From NCBI RefSeq assembly GCF_901709675.1, contig NC_051101.1, forward strand, positions 11,490,501 to 11,554,500: DNA of 64,000 nucleotides, read 5' to 3'. This stretch comes from Syngnathus acus. Lineage: Eukaryota > Chordata > Actinopteri > Syngnathiformes > Syngnathidae. Both the position numbers and the translations under genes were made by a program. The notes beneath the pieces are model-generated. The model was not told the DNA's origin. It saw nothing but the letters and a program-made list of their open reading frames with translations, and did not search any database. Below are positions 27,820 to 43,110 of the stretch, piece by piece (the first letter of the stretch is position 1; every line of letters starts with the position of its first letter).

Positions 27820-30800
27820 TCATTCCCTCCCATGGCCCATTTGAGTGGTAACCAGCATGTGGTAGACTCCCTTTTTGGCCAGCAGCTGCTGATGTGTCCC
27901 TTGTTCGACCACCACGCCTCCCTGAAAGACAGCGATGCGGTCCGCGTTTTGGATGGTGGACAGACGGTGGGCGACGACGATACACGTCCGACCCTGGCTG
28001 GCTTTGTCCAACGCTTCTTGCACCACCTTGCACAAATTGAGAGAAGTCAATTGGGATACACATCACAAATGAGAACCAAAAAGACACACCTTCTCACTCT
28101 CGGTGTCAAGAGCAGACGTGGCCTCATCCAGAAGCAAGAGTTTGGGGTTACGGAGAATGGCTCGGGCGATGGCTATTCGCTGTTTCTGACCACCTGACAG
28201 TTGGGTCCCCTTATCGCCTGCCTGAGTGTCATATTTCTGCTCGGGTAAACAAAGTCAAAGTCAGTGGAATGTGACCAAATCATTACCTAGGATGTTTTCA
28301 AAATAACTTTTTACTTTTGGCAATTTTAATATGAAGCTGTGAATGTTAGCTTTCTCCGCAGCTGCTTCAATCTCCTCCATGGTAACCGTACGACTGTTGT
28401 CTCCGTAGGCGATGTTTTCGGCCAAGCTGCAGTCAAACAGCACGGGCTCCTGGGACACGATGCCGACCTGGGATCTCAGCCAGTGGATGTTCAGATCTTT
28501 TACATTCTTGGAATCAATCACCTGGAAGAAAAAAAAATCCAGCTTTGGAGCAAGACACCCAAGACCCAGGTAAGCCTGAAATACTTTGGACCTTACTCGA
28601 GATTTTATTGGAGACATTTATGTGATCTGATAAACAGAAACTCTCACGTCAATCCTTTGGTTCAAACGGCAATAACATTCAAGCGAGACTGACAATATTT
28701 GGGTGAGTCAGTCTGCATTGTAAATTTTATAATTCATGAGTGTAGTCAGCAGCTATAAAAACGCTAACCATTAGCTCAGTGAGAGTAGGTGAAGAGGCAG
28801 AAGGCAATCGTGTGCATGTGTCTTCTCACCACTTTGCCTTGCGTGGTGTCATAGAACCTCTCCAGGAGCTGGATGGTGGTGCTTTTGCCACAGCCGCTGC
28901 TTCCCACCAGGGCCAGTGTCTCTCCCTTGCTCACTTTCAGATTCAGCCCTCGGAGAATGGGGACATCCGGGCGTGAGGGGTAGTTAAACTTAACGTCCTC
29001 AAAGCGCACATTGCCATCAAATTGGTCCTGGAGATTTAAGGAAGGGGATTTGAAAATAATAATAATAATAATGCTAATAATAATATTGCTAATAATAGCA
29101 ATAACAATGATAATATTAATGATAATAATAATAATAATAATAAAATAATGAATGAAAATAGTTTGCATGTCAGGTTTTATACCAGCGACTCTCCCTCTTC
29201 TGAGAGATTATCAATAGCAGGCTCCGTGTTCAAAAGCATCATCAGGTGCGCAGCGGATATTTTGGCTTTTGCGTAGTTCGGAGTGAAGGAATTAGCTTCT
29301 CCGACAGCCATGGCGCCATACAGGACAGCTGAAATAACTCTAGGAGAGACAAAAAGAACTTTGTGTCAAAGTTGTAATATGAAAGGAGAAGCTCCGCCCC
29401 CTCACGTGCACCTGTGACCATAAAGCAAATATTTTGCAACCTAAACAGTCACATTTGCCCTACACGTGCATTGAACTTCCATCTTTCCAACCATCCACGT
29501 GAGGTAATAAAAGATTTGAGTATATTGACCGTTCATAATTATCCACTAGATTGCTTTTCTTTATCTTCTGTCAAAGTACAATAGACACAAATGTTGGACT
29601 ACAACCCAAGAAAAAAAAAAACGTTACTCACAGGAATACTCCCTCAACATCCATTCGTTTTTGGTCGATGAGCCAAGCTCCAAAGCGGAAACATCCCGCG
29701 TAAGCAAAATAGATCATAGCTTGGGAAAATGCAAAGGTGAAACCGTACACGTGGGCCTTTTTCTGGGAGTTACTGCAAAGAGATAAACGTTAACGAGATC
29801 TCGTTATTACAAATCAAAGGTTTCGTGAAATTAAAGGTCTCTCGTACTTGTAAGGAACGATGAGGTTTTCATGATACAGAGACTCAAACTTGGGTTCTCT
29901 GGTCAGAGATGCCACCGTCCGAATATTCTCGATGGCCTCTGTCGCAATCTGAAGAGACAGACAACGTGGAATGAAAGACCGGTTCAAAGGTTAGCGCAAA
30001 AGGCTCTAAGCCCACCCAAGTCATTCAGCCTCACCATAAGACATCGGTGTCAAACTGTGGCCAAATTTGGCCCGCCAAGGCAAATTGTGTCAATACTAAA
30101 ATTGCAAATGATCTTCACTTTTAAAAAAATAGAGATGTTTCTAGCCATTTTTATTACCGTTCATCTTTTTAAAAAACAGTTCTTACTCGTCTCTGATTTC
30201 AAAACTAGTTATTTATCACTGTTGTGTAGCCTATACTGAGACGTTCATATATTTATTTGGGTTGAGAATCATAATGGCCCTACGAAGGAAACTGACAAAA
30301 ATAAATAAAAATAAGTTTGACACTCCAGCCTTAAGCTATCATGGCTCAAAATCTTCCTCAGAAGTTGCTAAGCTAAAGATTCCACTCCCATTCCCATTAT
30401 TGAAGTCCACCCACCTTTCCGGCCTTCTCCAGCTCCTTCTTGTCCTGAGCAGCTTGCCCGGCTAGCAACTGCATTTGCACGGCTCCAGCCACCGCCATGA
30501 CGGGAACCACCGACAATATGAGCAGGGTCAGCTCCCAGCCGTACACAAAGGAAAGAATCAGAGCCGTGCCCATATTGGCCAGATTCTGAACCAGGGTGGC
30601 AAGACGTAGTCCCGTAGCCTGAGCAAAAGTGGAAAGGTGATAATAAATATGGAAACAAAGATGGCCGCCATGCTAGAGTGAGACAATGTCTGACCCCTTG
30701 AACTTGAGCAGCATCTGTGGCAAGTCTTGTTGTGAGGGCGCCGACACTATTTTTGTGGTTATCAAACCAGCCGAGGTCCTATTTAAAAAAAAAAAAAGTT

Positions 30801-33800
30801 TGTTTACATTTAACGTCTTTAAAATGCAGATGGGATTTTTTTTTTTGTTTGAACAAGTGTTCATCTGTCTCAGTATGTCAACATGTTATTCATTACATCG
30901 TAAACTGATCCGCTTTGAACACGAAAGTATGTTTACTTAATAGTCAGTTTGAGATAACATTGTCCGAATTTGAATCTTTCTACTTACCTGCCTCATCATG
31001 GCTTTGAAAGCTGCTAGTCTCAGTTTCATAGTCAGAAGCTCTCCAGATTTACCAAAACAGAAACCCTGGAAAAGTAACACAAAAACATGAATTGACCCTA
31101 ATTGAATTTTATTTAATTTTTTTCTTACTGGAATAACATTTTGGTCTCTTACCTGTAAAAACATGGTGAAAAAAGAAATTCCACCAATAACAGCAAACAT
31201 AAGGGAGAAGAATTCAGATTTCTGCTGAACAACGTTTACATCGGGCTCAGCAAACACCTGAAAGTTGGAAAAACAACAAATTAAATTCCATCAAAACTTC
31301 CAAAAACTTTAAAAAAAAATCCTACAGTGATGATTTTGGAGAAGATAAGAGCAAACAGTGGTTGCATTGCGCCATTAATTGAAGCGCAGATGGTTCCGAC
31401 GAAAATGTAAGGCCACTCCGGGAGGTTGAAACGCATCACTTTGAGAAACGACACTGGCGGAACATTTTCGTCCTGTGGTAAACAAGAAAAAAAAAAAAAT
31501 CTGCATCAGGCCTCCCCATTATTCTTCGCTAAGACCCAACTTACTTCCTGTGTTGTGTCTTTGCCATCCACCAAATTTTCTTTCTCTTCTTTTTTCCCTT
31601 CTGAACCAGCAAATGAAGACGTTTTTGTAGATCTCCTCCTCCTCATTGACGGGGAGTTCGGGATACTTTTGTTTTCAACGTCTTCTTCATCCTCCTCGTC
31701 CTTAGCTTTCTGAAAAGTCTACAAGATGGAAATGAGAGGAAATCACAAGTCTGAACATTACGGGCTGACACGAGATTTTTTTTTTTTTGTGCTAGCGTTA
31801 CCTGCATAGTGACGAGCGTTTGGTAGACGCCATGTTTTTCCATCAGTTGGCTGTGAGTCCCCAGCTCGACAACGGCTCCGTTTTTGAAGCCGGCGATGAC
31901 GTCGGCGTTTCTGATCGTCGAAAGGCGATGGGCCACAATTAAGGTGGTGCGACCCAGTCCAACCTACACAAATGAGAGAAAAACACATCGCTTCATTTTG
32001 TTCACTGCCATTGACGGAAATAGCATCAATTATAAAACATTTTATTCCGTTGTTGCAAAGTGGTAGCAATGTGACTTTTTACCTTGTCAAGAGCAGCCTG
32101 CACCATCGTCTCACTCTCTGCATCAAGAGCAGACGTGGCTTCGTCCAGCAGAAGGATTTTGGGGTTACGGACTAGCGCCCGGGCAATTGCGATCCTCTGC
32201 TTCTGTCCTCCACTCATCTGAGTCCCTCGGTCTCCAACCAGCGTGTCAAACTTCTGCTCAACAAAACAATCTCATCAATAGCCTGTCATTGTTTTCCCGT
32301 GAGAGTGCGCTCCTACATCGGGAAAGTTCATGATGAAGTCGTAAGCGTTGGCCTCCTCGGCGGCTCGCTCAATCTCCTGCTGCGTCACGTCGCTTCGGCC
32401 GTATCGGATGTTCTCGGCTATGGTGGTGGCGAAAAGGACGGGCTCCTGGCTCACCACGCCAATCATCTCCCGCAAGTAGCGGATATTGAGGGAACGGATG
32501 TCATGGCCGTCGATATATACCTACAAAGAGGGAAACTGGATTTTCAAATTGTTTTGAGTTGAGAGTTTGGACTTGTGTACGTACAGATCCCTCTTGAGGA
32601 TCGTAGAATCTTTGTAAGAGCTGGATGGTGGTGCTCTTCCCGCAGCCGCTGCTTCCAACTAAGGCCATGGTCTGTCCACTCGTCACACTCAAGGACATGT
32701 TGTTCAATACCTGCAAGTAATGGAATTGTTGGTTTTCATCCGTTGTATGAAGTTCAACCGTGTCAATGAGGAGCTTACTTTGACTTCAGGCCTTGAAGGG
32801 TAGTTAAAGTGGATATTCTTGAACGTTATATTTCCTTTGATGAAATCAGGTTTGAAGCCGCTCTCTGAAAAGCTGTCGATATTTGGTACCTGTTGAGAAC
32901 ATTGTTTTATTTAGCGTCGGGTTTAGTCAGGAATGTGAAAAGACAATGTGAGGAACACCGAAGGTTTGGATAGCCGCTTTTGAACAAAGCTCATATTTAT
33001 TTATACGGCTAGCCCTTTTTGCTCGAGGTACGTCAACATAAACAAGCTCATTGTTATCTTGGGGTTGTTTTGATTTTTCGAAGCATGGATTAAAGAAAAC
33101 ATATCTATGATCCGCCTAGTTAATTTGTAACTGCAAATTTCCAATTCCAAGCTCTCGTTAAAGTTTCAACCTGGAGTGCCAGAATTCACTTATAGAATCT
33201 GATAAGGAAAGGAAGGAAGAAGTAATGGATTTCCTCACATTGTCAATAATGCTGTAAACTTTGTGTGCGGCTCCTCTGGCGCTGGAAAAGGACTGAACAT
33301 TCGGCGACGTCTGCCCCAAGGCGAACGCTCCGATGAGCACAGCAAAAAAAACCTTACATAAATACTCAGTTAGCGTCAGAATTTATTTCTTTTTTTCGTG
33401 GGTCTTCGGAATGTTTGACTCACTGTAAGTACAACGCCGATGGTGTACTCTCCACTCAAAATGAGGGTGCTTCCGTACCAGAAGGCCAAAGCGTAAGACA
33501 GGTAGATCAATAAGAAGGTGACGCCCATAGCAATGTTTGAACTTATTGCCTTTTTGATTCCCACGTTCTTGGCATCCTCCAAATTTTTATGATACCTGTC
33601 CGACACATAAGACGTATTTTTTTTGTTATGGACAAAAAAAAAAAAGGCAATTTATGATTGACACTTGAACAAACCTCTCAATCTCTCTGCGTTGCCCACT
33701 GAAGGCAAAAACAGTCCTGATGGAAGAAAGCACCTCTTCTGCCACAGCGCCCGCTTTGGCATAGGCACTCTGTTCTCTAGATGTGAACGATGCTAGCATC

Positions 33801-35209
33801 TAGCGACAAGTGTGAGATTAGCAAGAAGAAACCTGCCTTCAAGATCAAGGCTGGATAAAAAAAGACAAGCTTACCTTACTGAAAATTGCCGCCATGATGC
33901 CTAACAAGGGGCTGACGGCCAGTATGACGAGAGTCAGCTTCCATCCTTTGCTGAAACCGATGACGACAGATGTGATGAAGGTGGAACACGATTGGATCAA
34001 CATGGCCACCTTGTCTCCGATACCCTCTTGGATCTTATAGACATCGCTGTCCGGGGCAGATAGCAATGTTGAGAGCTTCAGAGTAGCGTATAGACCATTG
34101 GTGTCAAACTCAAGGCCCGGGGGCCAGATATGGACCGCCACATCATTTTATGTGGACGGCGAGGCAAATTTTGCATCGACTTTGTGTCATTACTAAAATT
34201 ACAAATTGTCTTCACTTTAAAAAAAAAAAAAAAAAAAGATATTGTTTACAATTTTTATTACCATTCGTCTTGACACTTCTGGTATAGACTTTTATGAGCT
34301 AACCAAAACAGCAGCACCATATCAACAGCCAGTTTTGGTTGACATAGAAAAATACTGGCTGTCATTAGCAGTGTAGCTAATTTTGAAGGAAGGAAGTGCA
34401 CGTTACTAACTCTGTAAGGCGAGTGTTGAGCTCTCCCGTCTCGTTGACATCAAACCAGCCGATGTCCTGTCGCATGATACTGTGGAAAAAATACTTGCGG
34501 ATGCGTTTGGTTTGTCGTCCAGCCGACAAGGTAAAGAACGCAACCTGCATGTAGGCGGCCACCAGTACAATGGCCCCTAGGATGGAGTAGTAGATGGCAA
34601 AGCTGGAATTGAAATGGATAGATCAGAAATCTTTTCGGAAATGACGAATTCACCAGATGTCATCTTGGTCTTACCCGGTCATCTCTTCCTGTAAGGTGCT
34701 GTTTAGAAAAGTCACATCTGAAAACATGAAATGAAGTGTTTGTCATTCCAGTTTAGATGACTTTGACTTGTTTCTTTCAACTCACTGCGGTAGCTGTCGT
34801 TCACGTAATTAATTGTAGCATCGGATATAAGGCTGTCCGTCATATCTCCAAACACAACCAACATGAGAGGCAAGACAACCCCGTGGACCATCGACATCAG
34901 GGTCCCGAAAAACAACAGCGCGAGGTCTTTGGTATCTGCAAACCGGAACTGCCCGCAGATCACATTGGATACAAAATGACAAGACACATGAGGAGCACAA
35001 TACTTGGAGAGATAACTTACCAGTTCCATGGCACCAACCATGGGTAACTTTTCTTTTTTTTCTTTCTTCGTTTTACCGGCTTCATCTTTGTGATCACTAG
35101 ATCGCATATAAAATGTGTGAAACGTAGCAAACCATCTCCAGCTAGTCACAAAATATTACCTTAAATAAATATCTTTAACGTTCCTCTCCAGCTTATCTGT
35201 TTCAGCCAT
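27820..35209 (-). CDS. abcb4: ABCB1/ABCB4-type P-glycoprotein, tandem copy B
   Basis: 27 coding exons on the minus strand: 35209-35160, 35096-35021, 34948-34786, 34717-34675, 34602-34411, 34046-33875, 33799-33675, 33595-33424, 33352-33239, 32889-32779, 32710-32585, 32520-32317, 32253-32083, 31963-31802, 31709-31545, 31472-31326, 31257-31153, 31065-30988, 30778-30695, 30618-30415, 29948-29848, 29772-29632, 29339-29183, 29027-28830, 28521-28315, 28236-28090, 28026-27820. Total 1273 aa, intact. 23 of 27 exons have exactly the same length as in copy A; the exceptions are the two N-terminal exons, the short ECL1 exon and the linker exon. Walker A, signature ([16 protein letters not shown]) and Walker B are intact in both NBDs. 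The linker has an acidic DEEDEED run and RRRRST, a basic phosphosite-like cluster reminiscent of the human P-gp linker. Three sequons (NDS, NVT, NST) lie in extracellular loop 1. Introns carry two dispersed repeat copies that copy A lacks. Confidence 0.94.
29055..29150. repeat. Imperfect (AAT)n microsatellite in ABCB copy B intron
   Basis: ATA/AAT trinucleotide runs interrupted by TGC and CAA units, just 5' (transcript sense) of the NBD2 Walker A exon 29027-28830. Copy A has no such repeat at the matching intron. Confidence 0.85.
30047..30323. mobile_element. Short dispersed element with GTGTCAAAC inverted ends
   Basis: It starts GTGTCAAAC (30047-30055) and ends GTTTGACAC (30315-30323), a perfect 9-bp inverted pair bounding 277 bp. 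The interior includes GGCCCGCCAAGGCAAATTG and a TGTCAATACTAAAATTGC block that recurs near 34180. It resembles the widespread vertebrate repeat with GTGTCAAACTC near one end. The class (possibly a non-autonomous hAT) is inferred; no target duplication was seen. It lies in an ABCB copy B intron. Confidence 0.55.
34098..34290. mobile_element. Second, diverged copy of the GTGTCAAAC element
   Basis: It begins GGTGTCAAACTCAAGGCCCG and includes a CCACATCATTTTATGTGG hairpin. It then shares with the 30047 copy a GGCAAAT...TCATTACTAAAATTAC...TCTTCACTTT series and a poly(A) run. It lies in the copy B intron between exons 34602-34411 and 34046-33875. Confidence 0.55.
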
Positions 35210-35301
35210 GTCTGGTTCCTGTCAGAAGAAGTGTATAGCCTGTTTATTCATTCTGGAAATAGAACTGTTATTCAGTCAAAAGTGTAAACATCACAACTCA
35301 C

Positions 35302-35400
35302 CGTTGTCCTTCCGCACGGGCCTCCGATGTTTGACAGGCTTGGTGATCACACGCGGATACTCCTGCGCTGTTGTCCTCCCCCCACACGCTTGTGAAGTGA
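35302..35400 (-). other. Predicted non-coding first exon of ABCB copy B
   Basis: On the minus strand a donor (GACAACG|GTGAGTTG) at 35302/35301 would join the acceptor about 10 bases 5' of the start codon at 35209. The upstream limit is approximate. Confidence 0.45.
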
Positions 35401-36536
35401 TCTAATGTTTCACAGAACCGGTGATCTCACACTCATTTTGATGTCCACCCCTTCCACGCCCCCTTTTCCTCCCTCTTCCCTTCAACTCACGTGACCTATA
35501 CTGGGCGTGCACAGAAATAACCACATTGATCATGTGATTTCACTTCTCTATTAAAAAAAAAATCATCATTATGGCATTCACGTCAGTTGTTGTTTATTCA
35601 GCATTATGATAAAAAGCTCATTCATTATTCAGTCAGCTGCAGGCGAGGGTGTAACGGATAAATGGCAAACTCATTAGTGTGATATTTTTACATGACTATA
35701 TCTACAAGTGTGGATAAATATCTTTGAAATTTGATACAGCATAAAGTATTGTTAAAATTGAATCAAGTTAAAAATATCACACATTCTATAACCATAGGCT
35801 CCAGGACAGTGTAGCTTGATGACAAGAGTAGAAGATGAATAATTTATCATATAATGGAGGCATATCAAACGAACTAAACTTTTTGGAGTCTTGTTAAAAT
35901 GCTAATTGCTCACCAAAAACACTCCTAGAGTAGTATTTTCCTCAGTTATCTTGAAGCATTCCTGCTTATTTCTCCTTAGTCCCATTCAGAACAAGGAAAC
36001 AACACCGGGTCCCCACTCTGTGACGTCATAATGTGAGAAGCCACCCCGTACCGCCCCTGCTGCAAACGAAACACCCGCCTCGTTTCTCAGAGCAACTCCG
36101 GTACCTTATGCAATATTCTCAAGTATGAGTCATTGCTGTTTGATGCATTCAATGACGATTTTTCTGCATCCTTACTTTGTAAATGGTCATTGAACGCACC
36201 TCGGAGACGGAGTTTTAACGACTAAGGCTTCTTACTTCCGAGTGAGAAAAACAGAATAACTCATATCTCTTCATATAACTAAGAAATTAGTTCTCCGTTG
36301 CCAATCGCAGTCGAACGTAATAAAAATAACATCAAGGGGGATGAGCACACCAAGCGTTGATATTGAAAGCCCTAACCGGAAATGGCGTCGTTCCCTCTGA
36401 AGTGTAACTTGATTCTACTTCCTTACAATACATGAATAATGACGTAGGCAATCCCATCGATTCTCCTCGGGAGAGTAGCTGACCGCGGCGTGTTGTGCGC
36501 ACCGCCTGCTGCAGCCAGGCTGGCCTGGTGCCGGAG
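35401..36536. promoter_or_regulatory. Head-to-head ABCB copy B / RUNDC3B promoter interval
   Basis: About 1.1 kb between divergent genes. The ABCB side is C-rich with a CACGTG E-box near 35488. The middle is AT-rich. The RUNDC3B side (about 36460-36600) is CpG-rich. No coding exon was recognised. Confidence 0.55.
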
Positions 36537-39760
<3,224 letters not shown>

Positions 39761-40721
39761 AGCCCACGCCACTTACTCAACCAGCCATTTTTCTCAGCGT
39801 GCTATTACGTTGCTTTTTGTAGAGATGTACATTTTTCGTGTGCTTGCACCGACATGTTTTAGCATGCTGTTGGAACGAGCTCACTCAGGTGAAACGTTCT
39901 CGGACGTTATAGAACTTTCAACTTGTATTGGAAGACCTATTTCATGTGCCAACATAGAAAAAAAAAAAAAAGAAGAGTTGGACTCTTCATTGTCGTTGTT
40001 TCTGGAGGATCATATGTGCACTTTTCTCATTTATTACCGGATTAATTTTTGTGCCTTTGTTTTCAATGCTGTTTTTTTGTTCTCAGGTCATGACCACTAT
40101 GATTGATAATCCACCCTCAGTTTAATCTGATGTGTTCCCTTTAATTATTTGGAGACCAATGCAGTAATTCACTTTGGCTTTTGGTGACTGTGAGTGAAAG
40201 TCAGGCCTTCAGGCCGCTTTGCTTTTAATCTTATGTTACATTTATTTGCACATGTACAAAAGTTGTATGGCTTTCTATCATTCATTTTGAATGACGTTTG
40301 TTAAAAAAAATGTATTAGCTTTGGGCGCATTTCACAGTAGTCATTTTTTAATCACATCTTTCATGCACTTATTCAGTGGATGTAGAACGGTATCATTTCT
40401 TTGTGTTAAAAGAACTCTGGGGTGAGCACGATAAACAATTTTGGTTAATAGTGTTGAATGGATTGTTGATTAAATCCGTCTTGAGGCGATATGGTGTGCA
40501 CTACTTGGTTGCACCAGCAGAGGCGCTGTTGTCTGTCTAAAAGAAGTACGACAATTTCAGTATTTGTTGCCAGACTCGGTCCCTTCCCCGGTTAGCTTGC
40601 TTTTTACGGTGTGCAAACGGGATTGTGTCATTATGAAATCATAAATGCTTAAATGAATCTCTCAGCTCTGCTTTTTTTTTTTTTTTAAGATTGGTCTTGG
40701 AAAGTGCCGACTCATCCCGTT
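39761..40721. other. RUNDC3B-SLC25A40 convergent 3' interval
   Basis: About 960 bp shared by two converging 3' UTRs. TTTATT near 40239 could end SLC25A40 (minus AATAAA), and ATTAAA near 40468 could end RUNDC3B; used together they would make the transcripts overlap antisense. A CTCF-like CCAGCAGAGGCGCTG lies at 40514-40528. No other gene was seen. Confidence 0.5.
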
Positions 40722-42526
40722 TCAGGTGTTCCTGGTGTGCAGAGGTCCGAGTACCCGAGCTTGGTTGTATTTGCGGAAAAAATCCTTCCCCATCTCGTAG
40801 GAGCTGATCATGATGGCACATGCCGGCGCCACTTTGACCACCCGAGGGAGGAAACCTGGCCAGGAGACAAGCGGGTAAGGAGACGACGACAAAATGTTGG
40901 CTAAATGTGATGCGCACCTGCGAACAAGCCTTTAACGCCGTGCTGCATCACAATCTTCTTCATGACAGTGACGGTGGATGAAGCCTTGTGCGATACTATG
41001 GAAACAAAAACAACTGAGTGACATGATTCCAAATCAAAAGGAAAAAAAAAAAATGAGCCCAAATTTACAATTCATCGCTTGTAGCTCCCCAAGTTCCACC
41101 TGCCTTCTCGTTTTGACCACATCAAACGGCAATGTTAGGATGGATGCAATCTGGAAAAAAAAAACAAGATAGCTACCGTAAACATCTTGTGGCTAATGTG
41201 GCTAAGGCAGCATCATCCGTCCATTACACTCACCGTGCCGGACATGGCGCCGGACATGAAGGTCATGGCAAAAGTGGGCTCGCTGGTGCCGTAATGCTGG
41301 CACAGCCGCCGCTTGAAACGCTCGTAGTTGTACCAGTATATAGCGGAAAAGGGCACATCCCGTAGAAGCGAAGGGCCCAGGCCTCGCCATAGCGACAGCC
41401 AGCCTTCCGCCTTCACGGCCGTCTGCACGCAGTTTCTCAGCTGCCCGTACGTCAGCTTCTCTGACTGCTTCTTGGTGCGGAGAAGTTCGATGGGGCTGAT
41501 CACTGAGACCGCGCCCACTGGTGGGATATAAAGAAGGCATGCATTGGCTCTGTATAAAGTTATTATAGTGATTATTATTATTACAAACCTCTGGCAACAG
41601 CCCCGGACAACATAGGAGCAAACTGCTCATATTGGCCCATCTTGACTTTCAGTATGGCACGCAACTGCTCATAACCGGTGAAGTAGATGACGGTCGCGGG
41701 GACGGCCATCACTCTGGAGCAGACATAAAATAGCACAATAATTAATCTGCTCAATAAAATATGATTTGCATGAGAATAAGACGACGCTCACAGAGTTGGA
41801 GGTAGACCGCTCCATAAGGATCTGATGCCTTCGCTACGTACGATCTTGACAAATGCGTCCTGCCGCAGCAAACAAGATTACAATCTGATCATGACATTTA
41901 TGTCTCACTCGTGGGATTTGTATTTACCGCTGTGCCATTGAAGTGTCCCGGTGCTTTATACCAGGCCTTGTAGCCGTTCATACACACGCAAATGTGGTCC
42001 ATAAGACCGTTGCAGTAGACAAAGCATTTTCCTTAGCATTGAAAGAAAAACACATTAGACTGACGTGTTACAAAAAAAGAACTGTTTGGTTGTTTACCTT
42101 TAGGGAAAGGACTTTTCTGCGCTTGAAGTCTGATCTTCACAACATCTAAAGGTGTCACTGGATAAAGAAAGACAAGTATAAATGTAATATACATCCACAA
42201 ATTTTCTACATCTGGGATGGACTGATGTTCTGATGGGTGCAAGTGGTCCATGCAAGAAAGACCCCTTGATTAATATTAAGCTACATGTTATTTTTGCCGG
42301 AAATATTGGTTCCTGTTAAGCAATTTGTATTATCAATTGTATTAAGGAATCAATTTATAGAAGCAAACACAACACCAGGCATAGTACAGTGTTTATAGAT
42401 TAAATGACCCAAAGGTCCCTCACCCAATAAAGAAGTGAGCAATGCCCCGGAGCAGGACGACACCATCTGTTGGATTGGAGTAATGCCGTTATCATTGGCC
42501 GGAACGGAGGGACGTTGGCCGCTCAT
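40722..42526 (-). CDS. slc25a40: SLC25A40, mitochondrial solute carrier
   Basis: Nine coding exons on the minus strand: 42526-42424, 42157-42098, 42031-41928, 41859-41792, 41713-41589, 41517-41234, 41150-41069, 40995-40918, 40855-40722. They sum to 345 codons plus stop (human 338). It is an inner-mitochondrial-membrane carrier; its paralogue SLC25A39 is required for glutathione import and SLC25A40 is considered redundant with it. Three carrier repeats are marked by PLDVVK, PIELLR and PFDVVK (the Px[DE]xx[KR] signatures). Other landmarks are [26 protein letters not shown] and [14 protein letters not shown]. The segment after the third signature reads [10 protein letters not shown]. The start sits five bases after an acceptor, so a non-coding 5' exon is expected (candidate near 43029). 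The gene lies head to head with DBF4, as in human. Confidence 0.94.
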
Positions 42527-43028
42527 GTTTCCTAGAACAGACATTAATAGACTTTAATTCATAAAGCACTGTGGTCCCAAAACCCAACCACGTAATGGAG
42601 ATTATATTAATTTAGAAGCGATTTTTATGGCTAACTGAAGGGAATAACAAGACGATCCTACCTGCCCAAGCAAATGTATTATATCAATAAATCCTTGTTC
42701 GCATTAAAACAGACATCTCTTCATGGCAATTTGGGCTGACAAGAAGTTCCAAAAGAGAGACATTGTCGAAACACGTGTTCAACCTTACTGCTTCGGTTAG
42801 TCCACAACATTACGTGATGACATGTTTCATAACATTAGTTTCCCTCTCGCACTTTCGCGAAATTAAAACTAAACCGTTTTACACAACGCATATATATACT
42901 TACACGGCGCTCAAATCTACACTGATAATAACTAGTCCTAACTTTGATGAGCAAATATATTTAAATGTTTGACGTTTTTAAATGTCGAAACATCACACTC
43001 GAATAGACAGATACTATCAACAGTTTAC

Positions 43029-43110
43029 CTTTTTGGTTGTTGCCAGATTTCTTTCACGTTAATCCGCAATAGTACTCATTAAATGGCGACATCTCCTGCA
43101 AACAGGGGAC
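43029..43110 (-). other. slc25a40: Predicted non-coding first exon of SLC25A40
   Basis: The minus strand shows a donor (CAAAAAG|GTAAACTG) at 43029/43028 that would join the acceptor just 5' of the start codon at 42526. The 5' limit is approximate. Confidence 0.4.

Noticed and set aside
27802-28197. 131-codon plus-strand open frame, with a near copy at 20182-20424
   Set aside because: Antisense of the NBD2 exons of the two ABCB genes. It is duplicated only because those exons are; it runs across their splice sites.
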